Source: Drosophila persimilis (Eukaryota; Arthropoda; Insecta; Diptera; Drosophilidae). From it: DNA of 64,000 bases. Below the pieces are notes generated by a model. The model saw only the letters and a list, made by a program, of their open reading frames with translations. It had not been told where the DNA came from and did not search any database. The position numbers and the translations under genes were made by a program. Each line of letters opens with the position of its first letter. The first letter of the stretch is position 1. Location: contig NW_020825298.1 of the NCBI RefSeq assembly GCF_003286085.1, positions 1,984,001 through 2,048,000 on the forward strand. The letters run 5' to 3'. Shown here piece after piece: positions 23,475 through 38,700 of this stretch.

Positions 23475-26400
23475 ATTATCAGGTTGATATATCTGGTGTT
23501 GGAGGTTTAAATAATAAGACAGATCTCGTTTAAAAGTTGTTGATGTAGTCTACTTGATTTGGGATATTTACTGTAACGATGGCACTATTTGCAATGAAGT
23601 ATCTTTTATTTTGTTTGTCCTCAAAATCATTGGTAAATGTTTCTCAATTATAATTGAATTATATTCCGCAAAAGGGTAAATTTGGTACTGCAAGGCCCTG
23701 CCTAATGGGCAAAGCTCATCAATATCAATTTAAAAACATTGAGTTGGCCAACATTTTGGCGGCAATCTCGTCAATCCTCGAGCGGAGGAGGGAGATGCCA
23801 TACCTAGATATATACAAACGACCTCCCAGGCCCCACCCAGAGTCTCGACAGGACGTTAATCATTTATTATCCTACATGTCTGTGATTATTTAGCTTTTTG
23901 TCCTGGCCCAGCCATATTTCATGTTCTTCCTCGAGCTTTAAATTTGTTAAGTCCTTTGAGATGTTTCTCCCTGCACTCTTCATCTCCTTTCTCCTGTATT
24001 CTTCCATCGTCCTTTTCCTCTGCTGGTGTGCAACTAATTTTGTGTAATAATTTATGAGCAAAGTTGGCTTTGGGAGAGTGGGAAATGCTCTTCGATAAGA
24101 AGTGTTTTTGACGATTAAGCGCAACACTCGAACAAGTTGGAGAGCGTAAATTGTTGTTTTGGCCCCCGGCCGGCGGGTCTTGGTCTTAAGCATTGAGAGT
24201 TCTTTTGTGTGCAATTTAATGCTATTTTTGCTCGTGAAAGTTTTGTTCAAAAGCCAAGAGCCAGCCACAACAAGAAGAGGTATCAGATGAAATCTGGTCG
24301 GACCTGACCCGTTTCCGACTGCCTTTTGGCAGCTTCACAGACTGGTAACTTTTAATTGGCTTCAATTTGATATCAGCTCTGGCGATAGCGATAACCTCCT
24401 CCACGGTGCCATTCGGAGTCTCATGTTCGTGTTTAGAAGGCACATTAATTATCACTGGAGGGCCTCGTTTTTATCTCAGTCTAGCTCCATCTTGCTTGCA
24501 CTTTCCCATTAATTACCTTTGCTAAGCATTTGCCTATTTATCAGGTCCAGGTTTGGCACCCCGTCCTCCTCCTACGGCCTTCCGGCTGTAGTATTTTTTG
24601 CTGCCTGCGTGACCCCATCAAAAATAATGATGCTAATTAGGCAGCAGCATTTTCACGAAATGTTTAAACCGATTAACCGAGCAACTGTCAAAATCCAGCC
24701 TATCTCCGCACAAAATCCACCCCGGAAAATCGTGATTTTATATTCCAAACCTGTACAAAGGATACCCTTCCAGTGGGATCGAATCTCTGTTTTAACTTCA
24801 AGTATTGTCCATGTGAGAAGTCTTTGCCGCTCACCAGGTAGGTCTACTGGTAATTTTTTATATTTATATACCTTTTCTGAAAAGTATACTCCCATCTTCG
24901 GTTAGCAGCAATTAGATTTTTCCCCACTTCCTTTCTTTCTTCATTTATTTTTCCCATTTTTCCGTTCAGCCTTAGGGAAGGCGCTTTTCTATTTTCATTT
25001 TCCAAATAATGCGTATTTATGAGTAAACAATGAAATTATATTTACTTTCGCTCTGTCAATATTTGCATGCAATTAATTTTCCAAGCAAAAACCATCATGA
25101 CCATGACGAGCAGCGAAAAATCAGAGCCAAACGAAGCGTGGAACGGAACGGATCGGAGTGGAGTGGAGGCAAAGTGCCGTAACGTGTGCGGGAGAGCTTC
25201 CGTGCTGCCCCCACTCCCCGTTCCTTTTGAAGGCTTCTCCTTTTTGCCGCAATTTACTTTAAAAGTATTGCTAACGAAGGAATCGAAGACGACGAGTGGC
25301 TGTCATATCTTTTCTCTCTGGCATTGCCTTTGCCGTTGCCTTTGCTGTTGCCTTTGCTGTTGCTGTTGTTATTGTATCTGTCGGGCCTGATGATGGGCGA
25401 TGATAACGATGCTCCCAAGAATAAGTTTTCCCAAGTTTGCCTTGCCTTGCGCTGCCTGGCGCTGCCTCTGCCCGTCACTGTTGACTGCCTTTGGCGCATC
25501 CTTTGTGGCGGGTATGCCACCAGCCCTCAAGAAGTTCTGGCTTATGCCAGCCGAATCTTGCCTTCCACTCCCTTTAAAAAACTTCGTTTGCATGCTCTCG
25601 ACTTTTTTAATTAAATCTTCAAGCAGAAGACCAATAGAATTGGCCAAAGTGCGGCCGAGTATTGGGAAACAGCCGTCTGAACCCTGTCCCACCCATTCCC
25701 CCGAAATAAAGCCATTAAACTACATCCAGCTCGGCCCGCTTAATGGCCAGGCCGTTTAAATTTCCAGGGCTGAACCGCAACGGCACAGCACGACCAGCAG
25801 GCCAACGGGAAAGGGATCTCGCTCGGTTTGATTTTATGTTATCAAAAATATTTTCAGGCACTTAAATTAATTTATAGCCCTGCAGAGCCCATCCGAAACA
25901 GCTAAATATCAGTGGAGAGGCTTTTATAGGCCTCCCGCAGGCAGATGCTTAGGCGGGGAGGGGCTGCTAATAAAATGCGTTCGGAATGTAATCAAATTTG
26001 TGGGGAATTTGTAGCTAAGTAAGACCAATTCGAACTTTATTAAAATCCAATTAAGTATTGATTTTGATACTCTACTTTCTATACTCATAATTTTGGTGCT
26101 TTTATCATCACTTATTTATCCTCTTTTTGTTGATCCTTTTATAGCGACGCCTCTGAATTCAGATAAATTAATGTTCTAAGCGCAAAAAATTGTAAATCAA
26201 TATTTATTGTAATGCACATTGCTTGTATTTTATGCCCTACCATTAGGGGTACTATAAGTTTTCTAACGATGCTCAGAGACGGTAGACAAATGTTTCAAAA
26301 ACAGCTCCGTCTATGGCTAGCGTAGGCAAACTAATATGTTTTTCAGTCAATGACCAAGATCGAATATCATTATACTCTATACGAGTACTATAAATATCCC

Positions 26401-29400
26401 CCTAAGGGCATTGCTTCTTCGCCCTCTTGACGCTAGACATTTCCTATTTCCAATTTCCTTTGTCCTTCCATTTTTTGGGTTGTTGGCTTTTGTGTTGTTT
26501 TGCTTTTCGCGCTTATGTCGTAAAATTTATGACACGAAATGTTTTGGCATTACTTTTGGGCGGTTTATCTGCGGCCATGTACCACTCACAAAGGTAGGCG
26601 GTGGTGTTGGCGGCTTGTTAGGCGTGGCATGTGGTTTTGTTTGCCCTTTTTTCCCCTCCTTCCCTTCCCCTCTCGGTTATTTTCGAAATGGGACATACTC
26701 GTACGTACACACGTATACATATGTTTGAAAATTGTTAGATTTATGCAGGAAAATTTACATTTTTGCCTTTTTTATGCTTTGTTGCTGGGAATGGAGGGGA
26801 TTTGGCTTTGAGAATTCCATAACATTTTTCCGTCGGGGGCCGACCATCGTCGGTGAGCCATTTATCAACTACTGCGAAGGAACTTTTCGGGGCCAGAACA
26901 TAAAATTGCACTTATGCAGCATCCAGCGAAGCAACCAATCTAACCATAACCAACCAGCCATAACCAAAGCCCAGCCAAGTGCATGGGGGTTGCTCGGAGC
27001 CCGATTCAGACCCCGACCCCGACCCAGACCTTCCACATCCTTCCTTCCTTCCCGGTAATCCCTCTTTTCTCACTCCCTGGGATACGGAAAAACTATTCTC
27101 GCATTCAGAGCGCACATCTTGAGTGTGTTTGTTAGGGAGTCTAGTGGCGGTAGTAGTCGGCGGTTAGTCCTATACCATTTGCCTTGCCTTGAGACCGCAT
27201 AAATTGCTTTAGCACCAAAGGGATTTGTGTCAAAATCAGACCAAAACAGCCCGCTCAAACACAAGAAGGCTCCACTTAACTCTGCCCCCCCCCTTCGTTT
27301 GGAGTCTATAATAGAGGAAGTCCGTGTGCATTGTGGGGAATACTTGATCCTCTTCATAGAGTCGGCTGAGGCTGGCCCCATCTACTCGTACCGTTTGTTA
27401 AATTGTGCGATATTTAAGATGTGAGACAAGGCAATGACAGTTCCATATAGTTTTCCATATTTGACTAATGAAAATGAAGTACCCATGAACAGTTTTGTAG
27501 ACTCGAGAGCATTTCTCTAATAAGTGATCATACCCCCACCCTTGTGCAGGATACAGGAGTCCTTGAACAGGTTGAGATGAGAATGCAAAAAGTCCTCCTC
27601 GCTTGGCTAACGAACGTGTTCTACCATTCACAATATGGAAATGTCAAGGAAAGCCCTCGCCCCAAACGAGTGTATCCCTTTTGTTGGCTGCCCAGCAAAG
27701 TGGCAATCTGTAATAATATTTATGTATTCCCTTTATTTTGCGCACTCATCCAAGTTCATTACAAATGCATGATGCTCTCCGTCCAATGGCATCGACAAAA
27801 AAGGGAATACTTGCCAAAAGTTTTGCCTTAATTTGGAGCATTTTCTGTTGCTGCTCCGACCAAAAAGTTTTTCTACTTCAATGGCGACTGCCTCATGTAC
27901 TCCTTGGGCCCAGGCACATATGTGCACAGCAGAGGAGTGCGAGGATACATACACATGTACATACATATATACACATGGGTTTCTGAATGGTCTGAGTGTG
28001 TTAGGGGCGGCCATATTACGGTCTGGCAAATCAGCTTACAACTTAAATTGAGGCACTTTCGTTTAGCTTTACTTCACTTTGCATGCCCGCCTGCCGCTCT
28101 GCCACCGTCTCCGTGTCCGTGCCACAGATCCTTGAGTGGTTCGAGGCCTTTGGAGTAGGCACAACAGAGGAGGAGATACGGAGCTTCGGAGCTTCGGAGA
28201 AAGGACCCGCCCCGGTTGAAAGGAAGCAAACAAACCGCCGGTGGCACAATTTAGTTCCTCAGGGAAATGCTAAAGTTTTCCCTCTTGTTGTTGCGTTTTT
28301 CTTCTTTCTTTTCTTTGGTTGTTGTTGCTGTTGTTGTTGTTGTGCGGTAGAACTTTTCACTTGCTCTATTTACCAGGATATTTCTGCCTTCTGCATGTGT
28401 GTGCGTGTGCCCGGGTGTGTGTGTGTGTATGGGTATTAGAAATAAATCAAGGGATTTTTGGGATTTCGGTTTTTTCTGCCACGTTTCATACGGTTCATTC
28501 ATTCGTACTCGTACTCTCCCCTCGACTCTCTCGACCATTTTTGTGGGGCATTCTACGTACGCTCGCATGTGTGGTTGAGCTCCCAGTGTTCCCAGGGCTC
28601 CCAGCGGGGTATTAGTTTGGAAAATTGTTTAGTCCACCGCAGGCCCAAGCAACAACTTGTTTGGAGTTGGTCAAAGCCCAAACACAAATACAATGCAATT
28701 ACACACATTTTTCCCTGTCGATCAAGTTGTGTTTACTTTAAAATGAAAAGCGACAGAAGTGTGTTGATATTTTGATGGAGGTTTTTCCAATTATCGCATT
28801 TGTTTGATGTTTTTTTTCGGAATATTTCCATCTAAGATGGGCTCCAAGGAGCTTAGGCTGAGGGAAGTGCGGACAAGCTGTTCAAACCGAGCTGACAGCT
28901 GGTTGACGGTACTCGTGTGTATACAGAAAGTCTTCATCTTCCATTTGTGGCAGCCACATTTAGTTAACCTCCAGTGCATTACACTAATTACTTGGATGGA
29001 TTCAGGGAATGGGAAAGGCAATCGGAATGGGAAAATAAAGGGCATACACCACAGCGTTAACAATCGAATTGATTTGACTCGATCGAATGTGACTGGTTTC
29101 GCTTAGTGTTAATTAAAGCAACAACCGCTGCGAGCTCCTTGGTTAATCAACCGAAGAGCCAACATAACGTGCAAGAACAGAACAGAACGTGGAGCTTGGG
29201 AGGACGACCAGGAGGACAAACAGAACCACGAACACAGGCGAATTGCTGTGCATTATTGATAATTTGGCGTATGTCAGGGCACGTCTAATTAGTGGGTGTG
29301 GGGGGCGAATGCCTTTGATGTCATGCCGCAGCCCCTGCAGCAGGGGCAGGAGGGGGATGCGCTCTTGCTCGGAAAACGCGGTTAATTAAATGTAGTCACA

Positions 29401-32400
29401 TATTAGCAAGATTATTTGAAAACATTCCGCTGGAACAGCTGCCGCTGCTCTGGCCATGCTTTTGGACATTTCATGTGGCTGCTCCTTGTGCCAGCGAATG
29501 TCTCATTACATTACAAATTAACTAGAAAATTACTTTTGCCATTCATGTGATAATAAACTGGCAGAAAAAAACCAGCACCGAGGTCTGCAGAAGTATGAAA
29601 TGAATGAAAAATACAATCATTTCAATGCAAATAATTGCACAGGACATTTCCTGCGCTTTGAAGTGGAAAATGCGCCACAAAAGAGGTTAAATGGAAAATG
29701 AACAAATTGCAAAACGAATTTCTGACAGCACACTGCCCCCTCCCCACTCCCCCCCCCTGCATGCATACATATGTCTGCACAAATGATTGCCAGAGGGGCC
29801 GTGAGCACTGCACTTGGATGGATGCGAATAAACGAGCAAGCACACATATACTCGTGTACTCGCTTACTCGTGTACTCGTACTCGAATATGTATTTGAAAT
29901 TGAAAACTAATTCGTTTGCGGGGAATATTGTGCCCGGATGGACAGGGTTTGGGTGTGCAAATTAATTAGTTGATAATTAAATCCGTGCATGGCAAAGCGA
30001 TGCCTGGATGAACGGTTCTAGTCGAGGCCATCATGGCGTATGCGTGATATTTGTGCACATTTATACAGCCATTATTCCAGTATTCCACCGTTTGAAATGG
30101 TGGTCTTACCTTTTGGGCCGAACAATGAACTACTTACAAATTTGACACATTTTCCATTTATTCTCCCCTTCACTTTTCCATGGAAAAAATCAAATTACAC
30201 GTAAACGCGCATTCAGTGCTCGTTTCGAATACTGACAGACAAACGAAATGGAATAAATCAAATATGTTCGGGGCCAGTCCAGTCGGGTAAAGCCGCCAAA
30301 TGTTGTTCAAATCAAACGAACTGTCGGCCAGCATTTGACATTTAATTAAATAAGAGCCGCAGTTGGTCGAACAGGACGAGGGAGGTCCAAATGGAGTGGT
30401 GGGGAGTGGTGTGGAGTGGAGTGGGTTTTTTTTGGGGGAAAGTGCATAACTTTTCCACCTACATTTTGGTGCTCATGTTTCCCTTTTTTGCTTTTTTGTT
30501 TATTTGGCTAACTTTTTTCATTTATTTGCGATGCTGGTCACAGCTGCGTGAGTGCGCACTTCCTTCTTGTTTATTATATCCAGTGATCACGGAGCAGGAG
30601 GGTTAGATGGTTTTTTTGCTCAATAGATGCAACAATCGAGACTATCTTATGGGGGAATACCCTTGAGAAAACTCATAGATACTACAGTGGAAATTTCTTC
30701 GGAATTACCCTTTCGAATGTCGCCTTTTACCCTGCCCTGTCACTGGCCTCCACCAACTACCGGGTATCCCAATGTCGAGGCACTCCTCTCGAGGGTTTTT
30801 TTTTGTTTTTCCTCTCTGGGCTCCTTGTGCTTTGTGACAGCTCATAAAATGTGAGCGACACGCATTAAAAACGTATGCCTCCAAGTAACACAAGGGAGAG
30901 ACCGGTTGGGGGCACAAGACCGTGCGTTGGATTTGACACTGAAGAATGGCCTTTGGCGCACTGTGCCTGGCCCTGCCCGCTCCTTCGTGCTGGTCCCGAA
31001 GCTGAAGCTGAGGCTGGAATGGGTGCTTCTGGGGCAATATTATGATGAGCCGGTAAAGAGCAATATGAAAATGAGGAAAAACATTGCACACTGGCGCCGC
31101 AGGCTGGCAGAAAAGGTCCTGCCCCGCACACACCCCCAGAAAGATATTTCTTAATAAGCAGAAAGCCTTATGGAGAGAGTAGATGGCTTCGGGCCGGGCT
31201 AATGCCCGCCTATAAAAGCGGATTGAACGCACTAAATAGTCGTGGCATTTATTTAATTGAAATCTGCGAGAGAGCCCCATTAAATGTTGCCACATTTATC
31301 ACAGCAAAAACAGGAATATTAAATCTGCTCAAGATTATCCGGTTGTTTATGGAAACTAAGGGGCATTAGGGGGCGGAGGCCTTGACAAGCTGACTATCGG
31401 ACTTCAAAAAAAGGAAAAAAGAAGGCAAAGCTGGGTATCATTTTAAGCGCTTTAAACTCTTGCTGTCCTTCCTTTTTCTAAGATGGTTTTAGTCTATTAA
31501 AGAATATAAATAGGCGCCCGGTTCCCTTTTTGGATAGGAGTACCACCTCACCTCTGAGGATTATTAAGTGCACTGCCATGGGTACAAATATTACACTCCC
31601 CAACAAATGCCAGACTTGAAACATCCGCCGTTTAATAATATGCCCCCGAATGATATATGCGCACACGTCCTTCCCTTCCTTCCTCAGGCACATCCGGACT
31701 TTATTTTATATTAATTATTACGCTATTGAAAAACGAGATTTTTGGTGTTTTATTTTATTTTATGTAATTTTCGTTCTGGTTTTTTTTTGCATTATTTTTT
31801 TATGCCTCGTCTGTCCTGGTAGCCATTTTGTGCGCAATTAAATTGCGTATGCGTTTATTGCTCCCGGGTGTACGCATATATTTACATATGTACGGGTGTA
31901 CATATGTATATGTGGAACATGGTATATGGTATATGGTATATGGATAGTATTGTGTATTATGCGTTCAATGTTTTTATTTTATTTTATTCTTTTTTTTTAA
32001 TTGGTTTCGTTGGCGGCGGATTTGTGTGTTTGTGCTTGTATTTTTATTTCTGTATTGCTGTATTTCTGTATTGCTGTATTTCCGTATTTCTGCATCATAA
32101 TGAGGCAAGTTGCTATGCAGCATTAATGAAAAGTGCTCACCTTTTTAATGGCAAGCAAACTCGCTCCCACCACACCTGTGGTGCGTTTTAAATGAAGTGT
32201 TGCTTCATTAAATATGAAAATTAATGCTATTTATTTTGATTAAATATTCATGCCGTTGCATTTCCCAAAAGCCAGCCATGTATGAACATATTATCCATAA
32301 CATTGGCAATAATTTTTGAAGTGTGATCTGTTTAGGCAAGCGGAACGAAAATCCTATTCAGATGAATCATAATGTCGTCTGTGAAAAAAAACACCCTGAC

Positions 32401-33786
32401 CCCATGAAGCGAAAGATCAAAACGTTCTCTATAAAGACACATGCATACCTTCCTATAATTATATTCTGTTCGTTTTTGTATGTCATTTCGGATGACAAAT
32501 TTATGCTAAAACTTTAAACGAACTAACTTTGTCATGCAAATTCGGAGGAGTGCCAAAAATGCTTCCTCACTTTTATTTTTTCTGCCAGAGCTTCGACGAT
32601 ACATTAATCAAGAGCCCACAGCTCTGGAGAATACTTCCTGTCGAGGAAAAGGGGAACTTAAGGCCTTTAAAGCCCCAACCACTGCCTACTCTTTGGACCG
32701 TGTTTTGTTGCCAAGGCTACACTTTTACGAAGCGCGAAGCATTGAAAATCATATGAAATTTCCGTTTGACAAGGCACAAAGAGCCAGGGGCGGCGCACTG
32801 GGGGGGAATAACAGAGAAAAACAGAGTGAGTGCAATACCGAACCCAATCGAGTAACCCAAGCTCTATTAAGGCCCACGGCGAAATGGCTCTATGTATCTG
32901 ACAACTGTCACCAGGATACCGCCGACACCCTCCGCACCCTCCGCACCCACCGCACCCTCCGCAGTGAGGGACGCAGCATCATCAAATGCAGACCGATTCC
33001 AACCCTTGCCCAATCCTTTAGCCATTCGAACTGGTTAGATACGCCCCCCCAACCCCATCCCTGCCCATCGTATGCAAAACTAGATTTCAAATAAGTAAAG
33101 AATGCCATAGAAATGGGCACTCCGTACCGACTAAAGGATACCCACTAAACGGGGAATACATTTTAGTATCTCTGCAGGAAGAAGTTTCCCTTAGGGGACT
33201 TTCTGGGACTGTTGCACAGTCAATATGCTCCTGAGCTTCACAATGACTGGGTAAGATGGCTCAAAGAGTTCGCTTTCTTTCGGCGGGTGGCCCTTTACTG
33301 CCAAGAGTTGCTTTCCGCCGCTTGTTACAGATGTATTTCATGTGTCCAAGTTCTGGTGACTGCAAATAATATGCTGCCGCTGCCACTGTGGCTCCGATTT
33401 GCTATATAATATGCCTTTAGCTGCAGAGATTCTGTTTCGCCAGGCAACCATGCAACAGCCATGACGATGGGATGGACTGGAAAGGATTTTGAAGAATTTT
33501 CAATGAAAGCGGAAAAGGGTGGAAGCTGCAAATATCTTTCTATGCACGGCATTCTTTGAGCAGCTCTGGCTTTCAGTGGGACAGTGGGATAGACTCGAAA
33601 TGATTTGGATACAATGATACAGATATCCGTAAGCATACTCCCCTATTTAATGCCCCGCCCTCGCCCTCAATGCCCACTGTGTGGACCACTGTGCAATGCA
33701 ATCCCTACTTCTGGAGCTAATTAAATTCAGTTCATACTCTCGTTATGGTTCGTCTGGCGTTTCATATTTCCTCCAGTGCTCTCTAG

Positions 33787-33810
33787 CTCTCTCTCTCTCT
33801 CTCTCTCTCT
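33787..33810. repeat. (CT)n microsatellite
   Basis: Twelve perfect CT units, with further CT-rich runs near 34450-34480. Confidence 0.95.
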
Positions 33811-34986
33811 ATTCAATATATTATTATGTATTCTGGTTAGTTGATATTTCTGGACGTAAGTAAGCTTCATCTGCAGCTGCTGCAGTCCACACACCCCTGC
33901 ACAGCCCTGCACAGCCCTATCCAGCCCTATGTTCGGTCCATCAGCACCATCACTATCACTACCAGGGCCGCCACCCACTCGGTCTTTGTCAGGGCTGCAG
34001 CAAAAGCCAGAAGAAGTTGGGAAAAAATATTTAAAAGGTATTTCAGTGCAGACCATACCCGCACTCCCACTCGCACTCCCACTCCCACTCGTACATAGCC
34101 AGAAAGGAGCGATAGGAGGGTGGGAGGCAGACACACACGCACACACACATACTTTTGAGGTCGTGGCCCTGGACCGAAAAGCTGGTCCCACAGATCCATT
34201 CCACACCCATGACTCTCTCCACACCCGACTGCTCCTGTAATCACGTTGCTGCACAACGTCGACGTTTACTTTTTGACTGCCAGAGGCAATTGCTTTATTA
34301 AGAGTTTCTGCTCTACTTGATACAAGGGACCCATCCCAGCCCACACCCCATATCCACACGACCATAACATCACATAGGACCGCACCACACCGCACCACAC
34401 CACCCCATCTCTCCGGGACTTCTCTCCTTACACATTTGCACCCTGCAACTGGCTCTCTCTCTCTCTCTCCCTCTCTCCCGCTGTACTGTCTATCTGTATC
34501 TGTGTCTGTAGCTGTAGCTCTATCTGTGTGTGCACAAGTACATATGTGTTTGAGCGTGGGTAAAGCTTAATCTTACTTAGTTAACTTTAAATTAAATCTT
34601 GATATTCACATATCGTTGCTTCAGCCTCCAGCCTCCAGCCTCCAGCCCGCGGTTACCACTTGGTCTCTCTGTGGCACCCTGGCAGGGAGTTTCATTATTT
34701 TGACCAGGTGGGTGCAAGGCAGAGAAGATCCCAAAAAGTATCCCAAGTATTCCTGATCATTTGTCGGAAAAATCGCACTTCTTGGACCACAGATCGTGGG
34801 GAAGCTATGAGCAGATCCATAGATCCATAGGAGATCTTCCATAGGAACTAAAAGTATATTCTTTAAAGTGTATTCAAATCTTCGGCTGTGCTTCTAGCCT
34901 ACTATTCATGTTGTGATATCTTTTTCCACTTGCCCAAAACTGGGGGTTGCAGGGGCAGCACGGCGTTGTTTTAATGCCCCTCTGTA

Positions 34987-35012
34987 TGTGTGTGTGTGTG
35001 TGTGTGTGTGTG
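34987..35012. repeat. (TG)n microsatellite
   Basis: Thirteen TG units; a looser TGTGTGCCAG-type array follows at 35185-35240. Confidence 0.95.
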
Positions 35013-38000
35013 ATGCCAATTTTAATGTGGTCTCGTGTTCACCCTTCTGCCAGACCAAAACAACTGACGAGGCGGGGCGTGGGGGGGTGGCCCAGCTCGT
35101 GTTTTTGCCATCAGCCAGACAATTTCCCATTTTATTTTATTTTCTTTTATATTTTTATTTTTTACAATACACGTGGGCATTATTTGTGTGCCAGTGTGTG
35201 CCAGTGTGTGCGTGTGTGTGCCAGTGCATGCGTGTGTGTTCGCGTCGAGCGGTAACCATAGAAATTTCATTTTAATATTTTTTTAATGAGCATGCTAAAA
35301 ATTTAATACATTTTTCGTGCAGGCGGCCACGGCGATGTTTCGCTCTCTCTTTTTGTGTGCCACAATACTACGCTCCTGTCAAGGGTATTATGCCATTTTC
35401 TATGGACAGAATGTCTCTATCATGTAATGAAGCCTTTCAGAATTAGCAGGATATTCCTTGGTTCTTATTTATGAGTGAGAGGCTTTTCCCTTTGGGCTTG
35501 GGGAAAATCAATCGTATGATTAAATTTATGTATGTGGAATAAATATCTGGTCTGATTTCCGTGAGAAAACCTTCCCGTGTTCATGCAAATAAACTATTTT
35601 TAATAAGCTAACTATTCTAATAGGAATTTGCATAGGAAACACGAACGAATTCCTACAAAATATGAATAGATTGAATTTTAATAAACAGTAAAACATAGTT
35701 TGCATTATATACATTTTTTCCCCCCTTTTTTTTGCTCTTCTCCTTATTTTAATTTGCATTTGTGGGGTTTCGCCATTTTATTACATTCTCGTATTGCGAG
35801 CATACTTTTCTATGGATGCCTGTGTCTGGGTTTCCCTCCGTTCGGGCACGGGCCTTTGGGTCTGAGGTTTTCCGGGGGCTTCTCGGTTAATGTAAAGTTT
35901 TGGGTGCAGAAATTTTGCGCCGGCATGTTTGCTATTTAAATTTTTCTTTTCATTTTTTCCCCCAAATTAAAGTTTGGGGGAGAAACTTCAATTAAGCAGC
36001 GTGGGCGTCGGCGGGTGTTCGGGGGGGAAAATGGGGGTGTGACTGGAAAACGAACCCAATTGGAGATTCTGCGAAAAGAAGAGTAAACTTTATGGTAATT
36101 ATATTACGGTTACTAATTTGGACTTTCCACCAGAATAAATATGCAGCCAGCTAATGAAACCCACAGCCGACAGCCGACAGCCGACAATCATATGAGCAAA
36201 CACCTCGTGCTCTAAAATGAAATTTCAGCACAATTTCCGCGCTAATAATTATGCAAAATAAATTAAGTTTGGCAAAAAGGAGAGTTGAAGTTTAAAGCTC
36301 TTCAGAAGCGTTAGTTTTTAATTGAAGGCCATTTAATTGGTACTTCCAAGTATTCGTGTTGATCATTGGGGTCGAGTATCTTGCAGCTATCTCTAATTGA
36401 TTTATGCGGCTTAGTCCTGCCAATTTCTTGGTATTATTTTCCATTTTTCCCATTCGAAATGTCAGAGAGCGATAGCGACTGTCTCGGTCGGTTGGGCTAA
36501 GCCCGTGAGATCCCTGACAGGCCGGGGATGTGTATACTCGAGCTTAATGCCAGCTCTAGCACATGTATTACACTAAAACCATTTAATTGACACATCGATA
36601 AGGCCAACAGGGAAAATGTAGGAGTAGGAAAGTGTTCGCGCAAAAAATACACACCTACACAGGTCAGGGGGGCGGGAAGTGCAGGGCGCCATTGTTGGGG
36701 AGCTTTCCTTTGGCCCCTCACTTTTTCGCACAGAAGTAGAAAGCAATTTCTTCAATGGCAGCAAATTTGTTGGCAACAATTTGAAACGCTCATTTGTTGA
36801 GGCATTCAGAGACCGCCTTTGATGGTGCCGGTCCTTCTGCTGCCTTCTGCTGCCTCTGCTGCAAGTGAAAACCCTGGCAAAGGGAAGCACTCACCGGAGG
36901 GGGAAAATGGCCAAAGGAAGATGAAGCAAGGCTGCCGTGCTCCCGGTGAAAAGTAATGCAACGGCAACGGCAATGGCAATGGCAATCGAAATCGAAATGC
37001 GAATGCGAGCAGGGAACAGGCGTGGAACGGGGAATGCGGCACGTACTAGTAGATACATTGTGGCACCCAGATAGACCCCCACTCTGAGTGGGTGTGCAAT
37101 TTCTTGTAAAAGTGTTCAATGAATCGAAATTAATTAGTACGGGAAGCTAAAGCAAACCAGCAAAGCAAAAGACAAAGAGAGAGCGGGGAACGGAGAGCGG
37201 AGGAACCTAGGAAAAAATGAATCAAGGCAAGGAGAGAAAAAGGAATCTAGGGAAAAGGAGGAAACGAAGGAAAATTAGGGAGAAAGGCGCCAAATGAGGC
37301 AGAGTCACTGCAGGAATTCGTAACCTGAAGGAAGCGCAAATAACGAAGGACGAAAAATTAAGATTTCCTTTTTATTATAACCATTTTTTTCTTCTGTCTA
37401 ACAGCCACCCCACCCCAGCCCACTCCTCCCCACCCCACCACACCCATCCATCGTCTTTTCTATTTCTTTTTCAAGTTGGCTTTTCTCGTTTTCGTTTGGG
37501 GTTTTTGGCTTTGGCTTTGGCTTCGGTTTCGGCTTCGGTTTGGGGTGAAACACGGTTTGAGGACATTTTACACATTGCCAGCGCTTTGAAGTGTGGAAAT
37601 TTAATTAAATTCAGCTTGCGAAGGACAAAAAAAAAAAGAAAGAAATAAACTAGGCGACAACACAATTTTCCAGGACGAAGGCTCTGGATGCTGCGTGTGC
37701 TAGAAATTTGCACTTAATTAGAAATGCGATTACCAGGTCTTAGCTGCTGACTTGTGCACTCTTCTCTTCTGGTCTCTTCTCCTTTCTTCTCCTCTCTAGT
37801 TGCCACATTTGCCCTAAGTAAATTAAATTCTTGGATGCCGTGCCCCTGCCTCTGCCCGTATCCTGTCCCTTCCACACATAAATTTGCGCTGTGCCGTTAA
37901 CATTTTATATGTTAAGAATGTGCCATAAAGTCAGCGTAATTAGCTTCTTTAATTGTTATATTATTTATATTTTATTAGGGTTTAGTCTCAAAATAATTTC

Positions 38001-38639
38001 CAAGTATTCTGCAAGGATTTAAGGGTATATTTTAAAGAGTTCTCTTCTTTCTTTGGTTCAAAATATAGAAATATCAGGATATTTTGGTTTCCACCATCGA
38101 GAGCTTGGCCTCTGCTTCATTTAAGATATATATAGTTCCATAATTTTGTCTATAGCTTAAGAACTCTCTCCCATTAAATTTTTGTCAAACTTTGGAACTT
38201 TTCCAATTTCTCAATTATGGTTTCTATTCTGTGCTGTTCTCAAAAAACATTTTATGGACTGCCAAAAAGTTGTACATCGAAAGCTTCCGCTTTGGGCTCA
38301 ACTATAAAATCTAAAAACATTCTTCCAAAACGGATGCCGACCGAAAATGAACCCCAAGAAGGCAATTCAGAAACTCCTATTTATTTGCATACTTTAACGA
38401 GATTCTCCCCGACATTTGGCTAGTTTCAACTTTATTTTTCTTCTTTGGCAAACATTTTTGTTGCCGAACAACAACAATTATTGTCAATGGCTGGCCGACA
38501 TCCTGCGTGGCATGAAAATTTCCGCCCGACCGCCTTCGAGGGCTTCCGAAATTGTTATTACGATTTCGGTAGCTTCTCTCTGGTATTCCTCGTGTCTTGA
38601 GCTTTAAGTTAACAAATGCTGGCGCCTCGAGAAGAACGC

Positions 38640-38700
38640 ACACTGGGCACGGACAAGAGCACGGACACGGAGGTGGACACGGACGTGGACACGGACAGTA
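38640..38700. repeat. GGACAC/GGACGT minisatellite
   Basis: Imperfect tandem six-base units (CACGGA, GTGGACACGGAC). Both strands are open here, but the coding look comes from the repeat. Confidence 0.8.

Noticed and set aside
23475-23640. Possible second ghost of the dynein exon beside CFAP91-like copy 3
   Set aside because: Only scattered short matches (GTTGTTGATGTAGTCTAC) could be aligned; no better than chance by eye.
23654-23893. Open frame with NIELANILAAI, slightly like dynein VELANIDP
   Set aside because: Only a few residues agree, the codon context does not, and no splice-site pattern or further dynein similarity surrounds it.
31211-31218. TATAAAAG with GC-rich flanks, a possible core promoter
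   Set aside because: No initiator at the right distance and no gene or transcript-like sequence downstream.
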